This document shows positions 40,268 to 48,463 of a stretch of DNA of 48,463 nucleotides, piece after piece (the first letter of the stretch is position 1; every line of letters begins with the position of its first letter). This DNA is from Mycocentrospora acerina (lineage: Eukaryota > Ascomycota > Dothideomycetes > Pleosporales): NCBI GenBank assembly GCA_022701365.1, contig JAKUHH010000228.1, forward strand, positions 342 through 48,804. The letters run 5' to 3'. The translations under genes and the position numbers were made by a program. The notes below the pieces were generated by a model. That model saw only the letters and a list, made by a program, of their open reading frames with translations. It was not told where the DNA came from and did no database searches.

Positions 40268-42807
40268 ATGGGAGCATATATTCGCCATGCGCAGCTCTCT
40301 GCATTTTTTCTCCTCGTTTTGACGTTCATGGCTCAGGCTTCCGCGTCGCAAGATTTCTCTACACATAAACGTGCATCGGACATCTCTCTGGAAGATCGAC
40401 ATGCCCACACTCGCGCAGCAGCACTGCGTCCGCACTGGATCTCACAAAGTAGCTCGTTTTGGTTCAAGAGGAGTAACGCACCGGGAGACACCTCTTTTAT
40501 TTACGTTAATCCCTACCAAGCCGTGCGCCGGCCTGCATTCGACCATGAAGCGGTGACCAGTGCACTCAGAGAACAGGGGATTAATGCTACTGCTGCGAGT
40601 CTTCCGTTCACCTGGATCGACACCGAGGACAATTGTACAACTGTTAGATTCAGAGCTGGAGACCGTAATTGGGAATGGGACCAGAGTGGCAGGTTGAAGA
40701 CATTTGAAGGCGAGATTGACGATCAAAAGTTTAGCGAAAAGCTGAAATCGTTGTCAGACGAGCGGCCTCCAGTTAAGAACTCTCAACCAACGAAAATCAA
40801 TTTTATCAACCAAACAAAAAGACGAATTTCCCTATACTGGATTGACTCGTTTGGTCGAGATAAGCACTATCAAGATATCGAGAGTGGAGGCACTGCATCA
40901 CAAGCAACGTATGACGGCCACGTCTGGCGAGTGACAACCGAGAAAGGTGAAGCAATCGCGAGCTTTGCAGCAGCATCAGAAGAAAAGGTAGCTATTATTG
41001 AAGACGGGCTTATTGCCGCCAATCCCCTACCGGAAGCATCAGAAAGCATTGTCAGGCGCCAGTCCAATACGACCACAGATGGCCCTGGGGTATTCTTCAA
41101 GGACTATAGTGTCTGGTACCGCGACGAGGATAGACAAGAAATCCAAATATCGACAACGGGTACACCAGATAACGATTTCATGAACATTACATGGCCATCT
41201 CCAGACAACAAATTCGTCGTCATCCATCAATCTGCGCCAGGGCAAAACTGAATTGTTTACCAAGTCGAGTCAAGTCCTACAGAGCAACTCCAGCCCCGAT
41301 TAAAGCAATTCGGATATGCGAAGCCTGGAGATAGACTCACCGTTTACCGCCCCCGCATGTTTGACTTGACAAAGAAGCAAGAAGTTCCTACCGACGACAT
41401 ATTGTTCCAGAATCCGTGGGCTATCAGTGTACTGGATGGTAGTGGATGGAACCCTGAGGGCAACGAATTTCGCTTTGTTTTCAACCAGAGAGGACATCAA
41501 GTTCTGCGAGTAATTGGCATAAATACACAAGGCCAAGTCCGCACTATCATCGAAGAGACAAGCAAGACATTTATCGACTACTCGCAGAAGATGTACTACA
41601 AACACATCCGCACTGGTAATTCGAGCGAAATGATCTGGGCCAGTGAACGTGACGGATGGAATCATCTTTATCTTTTCGACATGACGAGTGGAAAACTCAA
41701 GAACCAGATTACCAAGGGAGAGTGGGTTGTGCGTGAGGTTGATTATATCGATGAGAAGGCACGGCAAATCTGGATCAAGGTTCTTGGTGTTGTGCCTGGA
41801 CAGGACCCATATTACGCTCATCTTGCGCGCGTCAATTTTGACGGCACAGACTTCAAAGTTTGACTAAGGGTGACGGTTCCCACTACTGGTACTTCAGTCC
41901 AGACCGCAAGACTTTCACCGATACTTGGTCCCGCATGGATGTGGCCGCAAATTCCGTCCAGCGAGACGCCGAGACTGGAGAGCCGATCGATGAAGTCTTT
42001 GAAGGAAACATTGATTGGTTGTCCTGGCCAGTTCCTGAGAGATTCATGACGACAGGCAGGGACAACTCAACTGAAATCCACGGTCTGATTTTCCGCCCCG
42101 TAGATATGGACAACAGCACCAGGTACCCTGTCATCGAAAGAATCTACGCAGGACCCCATGACTTTTTTGTGCCAAAGGAGTTCACAGTCGATTACGAAGC
42201 ACACCAACTTGCTAATCAGGGTTTCATCGTCGTTCTCATCGACGGCATGGGCACCAACTGGCGCTCTAAGGCCTTCCACGATATCTGCTGGAAGAACCTT
42301 AAAGACGCCGGATTCCCCGATCGCATCGCCTGGATGAAAGCTGCCGCTTCTACGCGCTCCTATATGGACATCAGCCGTGTTGGTGTATATGGTGGTTCTG
42401 CGGGCGGTCAAAACGCCATGGGTGCTCTTCTCTTCCATAATGACTTTTACAGTGTCGCTGTCGCAGACTGTGGATGCCACGACAACCGCATGGACAAGAT
42501 TTGGTGGAATGAGCAATGGATGGGATATCCGGTTGATAAGAGCTATGAGGATAGCTCTAATACTGTGAATGCAGGGAGGTTGGAAGGCAGCCTGATGCTT
42601 GTCGTTGGAGAGTTGGATACGAACGTGGATCCTGCAAGCACGATGCAGGTTGTCAACGCGCTCAACATTGCGGAGAAGGACTATGAATTCTTGTTCATGC
42701 CGGGAGGTGAACATGGTGTTGGAAGCAGTAATCCTTACGCTGCGAGGAGGTCAAGGCAATTTTTGTGGAGGAAGTTGAAGGGCACCGAGCCGCCGAAGGA
42801 CTTGTGA
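40268..42807 (+). pseudogene. Secreted dipeptidyl-peptidase IV-like serine peptidase (S9), broken by a stop and a frameshift
   Basis: An intronless gene read in three pieces: 40268-41251, then the same frame to 41865, then a shifted frame 41860-42807. Together they give roughly 845 residues, a normal length for the family. A signal peptide is clear (AFFLLVLTFMAQASAS). The N-terminal half is the beta-propeller region; the alpha/beta hydrolase domain has GGSAGG (nucleophile Ser codon at 42397-42399), Asp in GELDTN and His in GGEHG, so the triad is intact. Such enzymes cleave Xaa-Pro dipeptides from peptides outside the cell. Two lesions disable it: an in-frame TGA at 41249-41251 (possibly CGA before) and a one-base loss near 41860 (GTTTGACT). 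The rest is undamaged, so inactivation is recent or the lesions are sequencing errors. Confidence 0.8.
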
Positions 42808-43320
42808 AGGCAATATCCACTCTTATGTGCTTCTATCCAATTCGATTTAAAGTTCTTGTAGATACTAGAATTCTATTTAATTTTGCCCCTTGACGAACTG
42901 AAAACGTAGAATTCATGTCAGAATGCCATAAATTCGTTTATACTGACTCAGCTTTGAGGCATCTTAGAGTACCTCAAGACCTCAACGAACAAAACAGTGG
43001 GTAACTTACGGTCAAATCCGCGGTACATGATAGATCTACAGATTTATTCAATTATCTGAACTATTAAACGACTTGTGTGTATTACAAATCTGCATTTTCT
43101 CAGAACTCTATCTCATACAACTTTCTAGGCTTGACCTTGCGACAAAATCATCTAGTAAAGTACAGTCCTTTCCAAGGACAATACATATGTAACACTAACA
43201 CATGTCAGCACAAAGATTATTCAGTCAAGTAGTTTTGAAGGGTTTGCCTTTCGTTTTCTATTACTTGTTAGCCTTGTGTGCCCTGAAGAGATTGAGTGGA
43301 TTAAGGCATACAAGAAGGAA
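42808..43320. other. Intergenic, nothing recognised
   Basis: About 0.5 kb of AT-leaning DNA, 3' flank of the peptidase gene. No gene or repeat structure identified. Confidence 0.35.
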
Positions 43321-43399
43321 CAGTAACACGACGTAAATTATATGTAAGAAAGCGAGATGAGGTAGAAGAGATCCTGATAGCTAATGATGACCTGTGACT

Positions 43400-43545
43400 G
43401 GCATCTCCGGAGGAGTGCGGGGCGTGCAGTGATGGGAAGAAGGCAAAGAAGCGAGCGCGTATAGAAGGGAGTGAGCTAATACAAAGGCGTTGTGGAAGAT
43501 GTAATCAGACTAGGCACAATGCGCAAACGTGTAAGTAAGACTTCA
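43400..43545 (+). mobile_element. Relic of a pogo/Tc1-like transposase, C-terminal end
   Basis: One frame reads ECGACSDGKKAKKRARIEGS and then RRCGRCNQTRHNAQTC followed by a stop. This is the basic, Cys/His-knuckle tail typical of fungal pogo-like (DDE1) transposases. The upstream catalytic region is lost or too eroded to recognise, and terminal inverted repeats are not assigned. Confidence 0.5.
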
Positions 43546-43559
43546 TAATAGTCTGTGAA

Positions 43560-45011
43560 TAAAATTACAGGTTATACTTAATTATGCAGTGTAAGAGTGG
43601 GTCATTTTAGACCTACCTATTGTAAGGCGGTAGGTTAAGCCTAACATTCACTTGAATAGACTTCGTGTTAAGTAATCTCAATTTCATCAAAAAAATCTCT
43701 AACCCTCAAAATTAAAAAAAATTAAGCTTGCCAAATTCAATTGGAAGGGTCAAGCATTCTGTCATTGCTATTAATATTACATAATAACTACAATTTTACC
43801 AAAAGGTAAGCGCAAGAATACTTAAGCTATTATTCTATGTCTTGTATAACATTTATAGTGATAGCACTAGACTTCGCCGACTTGTTGCTTTAAGCGAGGT
43901 AAACCACGTTGACTGTGCACGTGCTTAGTCGTTACAGCTATAAGGGTTATCCACTCACATGAGCTATCCTAGATAGCTGCTGTAACCTCCTTTTTCCCCC
44001 ACATTCTCCTGCTAAACAATCGTTTTGATTAGCTGGTGATACTAAGGAGAAAGCCTTTCTTATCTATGTTGTATGTATTGCAAGGCTTAATGCTGTGCTT
44101 GTTTAATTTCTTACTTAACATGTCAAAATGCAGCTTAAATTTAGCCCCTAAGTCAGCCGGGTAGAGAATGACGTCTACACTAGTTGTCTACTGTGATGTA
44201 AGATTGTGTGAATTCTAGTTAATAAAGCGCGTAACCTAGCTATTGCTTATAGTCTCTTAGGCTACACACAGGACTAAATTTTAAACAATCTCCTATGTAG
44301 GTAGTAAGCCTTGCTTAGTAAGCTTTTCTTTATATTTAATAAGCTCCTGCTCTTGTTGTAGGCTGAGCTTTTAACGCGTAGATGCACTAGCTGCACGCGA
44401 CGCTGTAATAGCTTAATGCCTTTAAGTCAACGTTAAACGCACAACACTATACTTTTTAGCTATTTCTAAATATAAAAAATCTTCTCCTAACTCTAGCGCT
44501 TTAATAGCATTAATTGCAGTCTTAATCAAGTTCATTTTAGTGGATTCACGTTGTGTTGAAGTTTAGGCTAGTCTCTGATAGGTGCGCATTGAGTGAATCC
44601 GCGCATTGAGTGCACGGACACGGTAGAGCAAAGGATTCGCACATAATATCTATACTATCCACCAAAGATTCCTATAATAGTAGCAATTGTGTGTGGCTTA
44701 ATAGCCTCATTTCTATTTGAGATAATTTTGGTGTTTCGGGGCGTCACGCGAATCCGGGTGTCACGCGCACGGACACGGTAGATGTCTTTTAAATACACTC
44801 TTCTATATATATATCTGCTAAAAATAGTAAAAAAAATAAAAAAATCTTATCCCTAACCTGATTTACACACCTACATTCTAACAAAAATACTTTATACTAA
44901 TACATATAGTAAAATATTACATCATTACTAACAGTTTGTGCCTACAGACTCTGCTAACAAATTACTTGATAAAGTTAGTGTAACCCTAAAGCTAAACCTA
45001 AAGCATGGCGG
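43560..45011. repeat. AT-rich, repeat-derived DNA
   Basis: About 1.4 kb with RIP-like composition and no coding capacity. It includes a pair of direct repeats at 44588-44627 and 44743-44782 ending in the identical 16-mer GCACGGACACGGTAGA; both carry AATCCG about 20 bp upstream. These may be ends of a degenerated DNA transposon. Confidence 0.5.
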
Positions 45012-45016
45012 ATTGT

Positions 45017-45408
45017 TGTTAAGAGCAGGTTGGGCAAGGGAGGCCCTTGACCAATCAGACAGGCTCTGGCCCCACTGAGCAACATAGATCATGTGACGTG
45101 CTCAGTGCTCAGTGTGATCAGTCGTGATCAGTACACTGAGCACCATGATCAGTACTGAGCACCACATCATGATTAAGTATATAGTTAGTAGGCACACCAC
45201 CCTTATAGTAATGTGTTTAGCCTTATTAATCAGTCTACTCATTGCTTCTTACCCTTAATCACAGTGTATCATCAATACGTGCGTTAAACCAACCTTGTTT
45301 CCCTGAATTAATCTATCCCTGAGAACTAACCTTAAACCTATTCTACTTTAGTACTAGTATCAGAAGGTCATCAACCACTAAGATCAAGTACAGAACAGGA
45401 TCTTAACA
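45017..45408. mobile_element. Solo LTR, 392 bp, TGTTAAGA family
   Basis: It begins TGTTAAGA and ends TCTTAACA, a perfect 8-bp terminal inverted repeat. A perfect 5-bp duplication ATTGT flanks it at 45012-45016 and 45409-45413. Inside are several GATCAGT/CTGAGCAC iterations (45080-45165). It is unrelated in sequence to the TGTAACG family. Superfamily (Copia or Gypsy) cannot be told without an internal region. Confidence 0.85.
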
Positions 45409-45731
45409 ATTGTGCACAATCTGTGGCCTTATATCGGTTAGGTTATCTAAACGTCACGTTAATAGTAGATAGGCTATTATTTATACCTACTTGGTTTTAG
45501 ACTTTTAAAGCTGCAGCTCCGCCAATTTAAGTCCGTAAAAAGCGATTTACTCCGTTATTATTAGTCCGCAAAAATAAATTAGTTCACGTCTTGTGATTAC
45601 TATTGCTTAAATGATTACAAATTTTTAAATTCAGAAATATATAACGTCCGCGTGTTTTAACCCAGACAGGTTCCAAGCAAAGTCTACAAACTTTGCGCTT
45701 TCTATCTTCCTTTATACTCCTTTTCCTTAAT

Positions 45732-46812
45732 ATGGCGACTCAAAAGGCTGTCATTTGCAAGTCCAAAGGTGTTGTTGAGGTCCGCGACGACGTTCCTTTC
45801 CCTACGCTCCCTACTGGCAACTGGATCCTTGTTAAAACTAAAGCTGTTGCCTTGAATCCTTCGGACTGGATGCATGTTACATACTGGCCGTCACCAGGCA
45901 TGCTCTGTGGAGTAGACTATGCAGGTGTAGTTGAACAGGTGGGAAAAGACGTCACAGGCCTTAGCATCGGAGACCGAGTTGTAGGCTTTGTTCGAGGGAG
46001 TGAGTAGATTGAGTTCTTTTTACAATAGTTTCCACTAACCTCCTACAGGTGATCCAAAAGACCATCAAAATGGCGCCTTTGCTGAACATATCAAAGCCAA
46101 GGCAGGAACTCATCTGAAGATTCCAGATAGCCTGTCCTTTGAAGATGCTGCAACACTACCAGCAGCTATCCTTACTGTAGGCCAGGCTCTTTTCCAGTCT
46201 CTTGGCCTGCCTCTTCCTCCGGCTAAAGTAGAAGGGTCTGTTGCTATTCTGATATACGGAGCATCTACTGCAACAGGCACCATAGCTGTCCAATACGCAA
46301 AGCTAGTAGGATGTGAGGTTTTTACTACGTCTTCACCACATAACTTTGATCTTCTTCGTAAGGCTGGCGCAGACCATGTATTCAATTACAAAGACCCTCA
46401 GGTCAGCACTATGATCCGCGAAGCATCAAAGGATAAACTCAGTCTGGTCCTAGATTGTATTTCAGACGACCTTTCATTGGATATATGCGCTGCGGCAATC
46501 AGCTCGAAAGGTGGCCATATATCAGCGCTCCATATCCCAAAGAAACTTCCTAGAGAGGACGTGCACATAAATTTTACCCTAGCCTATACTGCACTAGGAG
46601 AAAAGTACTCTGAGATGTTTCCTGCAAATCAGCTTGACTACGAATTTGCTTGTAGGTTTGCAAGATTAACCGAGTTGTTGATTAGCAATAATCAGATTCG
46701 ACCTCACCCAGTACAAATTCGTCAAGGCCTAGAGGGTATCCCGCAGGGACTTAAAGACCTGCAAGATAAAAGCATATCTGGTTCTAAGCTTGTATTTACA
46801 GTGGATTCATAG
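45732..46812 (+). CDS. MDR-superfamily oxidoreductase, trans-enoyl-reductase-like, 343 aa
   Basis: Two exons: 45732-45999 and 46049-46812, with a 49-bp GTGAGT...CTACAG intron. I chose ATG at 45732 (MATQKAVICKSKG) over the in-frame ATG at 45693 because the family begins there. The GroES-like half has VALNPSDWMH and GVDYAGVVEQVG; the NADPH-binding half has LIYGASTATGTIAVQYAKL. No structural or catalytic zinc ligands are evident. This matches LovC/ToxD-type enoyl reductases, which reduce polyketide enoyl intermediates in trans, and related stand-alone MDRs. It lies 11.7 kb from the PKS beyond a broken peptidase gene and repeats. The PKS already has an intact-looking ER domain, so participation in that pathway is doubtful. 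The 3' end overlaps an assembly duplication. Confidence 0.85.
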
Positions 46813-46994
46813 AAACCNGAATTTGCTTGTAGGTTTGCAAGATTAACCGAGTTGTTGATTAGCAATAATCAGATTCGACCTCACCCAGTACAAATTCGTC
46901 AAGGCCTAGAGGGTATCCCGCAGGGACTTAAAGACCTGCAAGATAAAAGCATATCTGGTTCTAAGCTTGTATTTACAGTGGATTCATAGAAACC
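46642..46994. other. Assembly seam: single N between two exact 176-bp copies
   Basis: 46642-46817 (end of the MDR gene through ATAGAAACC) is repeated base for base at 46819-46994, separated by one N at 46818. An exact tandem copy around a lone N is the signature of two contig ends with an unmerged overlap, not of biology. Sequence right of 46994 should then continue directly from 46817. Confidence 0.85.
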
Positions 46995-46999
46995 GGATT

Positions 47000-48463
47000 A
47001 TTAGAGAATGTGTATTTCATGTTAAATTTTACTATGTCTGTGAGTGAACAATCAGGAGGAACTTGTTGTCTTTATTAGGAGTGTAGGACTCGGAGACTAT
47101 ATAGGACTTGAGTGCTCACGTGCGCGCTCAGGCGTAGGCTGACATATAACATCGCTACAATTCAACTTAATTAACTCTAACTAACCTAATACTAAGACAT
47201 GTACAGAAGAGTTACTTTTGTGTTCCTAATTTTACCTTTCTTTTAGATTTTGCACTTAAGCACTTTGAATAGTTAAGGTAGCAAAGCCGCTAGGAACAGA
47301 TAAGGGCGCATTAGCACTAACAGACTTGCCAGAGGGTCTAGGTTCTAAATAAAGAGTGCCTGAGAATTTTTTAGAAGACCTAGGTTAAGACTAAGGAGTA
47401 TTAGAGGGAAGGACACTAGGGGACTTAGACAGAGGAGTCCCTGAAGGACGGCCTAAGAGGGTTTTGCTAACAGCTTGCCTCTTGTTGCAAGAGGACAGGG
47501 TGTCAGAAGCAGGCAAACCAGAAGAGTGCGAGCTAGAAGAGTGTGAACTAGAGAGATAAGTACTAGAAGGACGTATGACTAAGGGTCTAAATCCTAAAAG
47601 ACAAACCCTAGAAAGTCTAGGGTCTGAAAGAAGTGTGTTTAAAGGAGAAGTGCTGCTTAGCTTCTAAGGACGCAATGCTGTGACTAATGCTTCCTGTTGC
47701 TTCTTAACTCTAGAGGCAGCTGCAGTAGGCTTATGTCGCTCGCTACCAGCTTCATCCGACTTCGAACCGTTGCCGTTACCGTTGCCTCTGTCATTACCGA
47801 ATCCTTCAGTCGGCTGAGCATATCTACCGTACTGACCCTGAGAGCTGTGATGTTTTTTTCTATGTGAGCTATAATGTTTTCCTCTATATGAGTTGTAGTG
47901 ACTAGACAGATAAGCAACACTACTAGGGAAGTTTAATAGGGAACCCCTACTCAGGAAAGGTGCATCAGACAAAAACCCTCTGCTAGGGAAAGGTTAGCCT
48001 GTTTCTTTAGGACGTTCGCCTGAGAATGTTTGACTCTTAATCTGGCTTCAGGCCTGTTACTGCCTGTGGTTTGGATGCTGTAGAATGCGCTGCTAGTAAG
48101 GCTGCTATTTAGCTTAGCTAATCTGCTGTAGCTCTCTCTACTTAGTCTGCTATAGCCTTTAATTTAATGTTAAAATTAAACGCCTGCTGTTCTATATAAG
48201 TGGTTACTTACCACCTGCTCTATCAGAACCTCTGAATCTGCCTAAAGGCGACACAGGGTCGCCAACAACGCCCAGAGTGAAAGCCAGACGAGAGAAGACA
48301 ACTATGCTGACGATTTTGCACGCGCAGTAGGAAGAAAGGATTTAACTAGACGTTGAAACTCAGAAACCTAGTGTTATAAGTGAATAATTAATGCAGCTAG
48401 CACAGAACTAACGTACCTCACGGGCGAAAGAATCACCGAGCGAGAGAATCACTTTTGCCAAGC
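47000..48463. repeat. Repeat-like DNA at the right edge
   Basis: A segment near 47039-47160 has LTR-like features on the minus strand (TGTAGCG start, TATATAG, AATAAAG), but no paired ends or duplication were found. A 102-codon minus-strand frame (47664-47972) is Ser/His/Gly/Asn-rich with a GNGNGNG run. A further minus-strand stretch, 47400-47640, is Ser/Pro-rich. These look like eroded transposon-encoded proteins, but no diagnostic motif is visible. Confidence 0.4.

Noticed and set aside
46819..46994. Second partial copy of the MDR gene as a tandem duplication
   Set aside because: Base-for-base identity over 176 bp directly beside a single N points to an assembly artefact.

Overview
The window reads as genomic DNA of a filamentous ascomycete (Pezizomycotina). 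Protein-coding genes carry many short introns (mostly 47-80 bp, GTRNGT donors, CTRAC-like branch sites, YAG acceptors). The genes include a highly reducing polyketide synthase (HR-PKS), P450s, a tyrosinase-like protein and a secreted S9 peptidase. Long TA-rich blocks look like DNA damaged by repeat-induced point mutation (RIP). A Dothideomycete with RIP-scarred AT-rich blocks would fit, but that is inference.

Layout. 1-0.4 kb: LINE relic. 1.2-5.2 kb (-): very long tyrosinase-like gene with an in-frame TGA. 6.4-7.9 kb (+): unrecognised four-exon gene, divergent from the tyrosinase. 8.6-9.0 kb (-): MFS transporter relic. 9.1-10.8 kb: AT-rich block. 10.9-11.2 kb: solo LTR with perfect target-site duplication. 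11.5-34.0 kb: a polyketide biosynthetic gene cluster. 34.35-34.64 kb: second copy of the same LTR. 35.4-38.4 kb: EutQ-like cupin, GST relic, hAT transposase relic. 39.6-39.8 kb: MITE-like element. 40.3-42.8 kb (+): dipeptidyl-peptidase-like gene broken by a stop and a frameshift. 43.3-45.4 kb: transposon relics and a solo LTR. 45.7-46.8 kb (+): enoyl-reductase-like MDR gene, with an assembly seam (single N plus a 176-bp exact duplication) at its 3' end. 47-48.5 kb: repeat-like DNA.

The cluster core is an HR-PKS (KS-AT-DH-MT-ER-KR-ACP, about 2,626 aa, no release domain) divergent from a P450. Further left are a second P450, two short-chain dehydrogenases sharing a promoter, and an O-methyltransferase. 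A plausible scheme is that the PKS makes a reduced, C-methylated chain, the P450s oxidise it, the SDRs interconvert alcohols and ketones, and the OMT caps a hydroxyl. No transcription factor, intact transporter or thioesterase is visible. The cluster is split by AT-rich blocks and bracketed by two LTRs of one family.

Features most worth a second look: a GG instead of GT at the PKS first-intron donor; three tandem ~175-bp repeats in the shared PKS/P450 promoter; a P450 whose I-helix lacks the usual Thr; in-frame TGA codons in genes on both sides of the cluster; and the LTR pair around the cluster. Some lesions could be sequencing errors, since the assembly shows at least one bad join.
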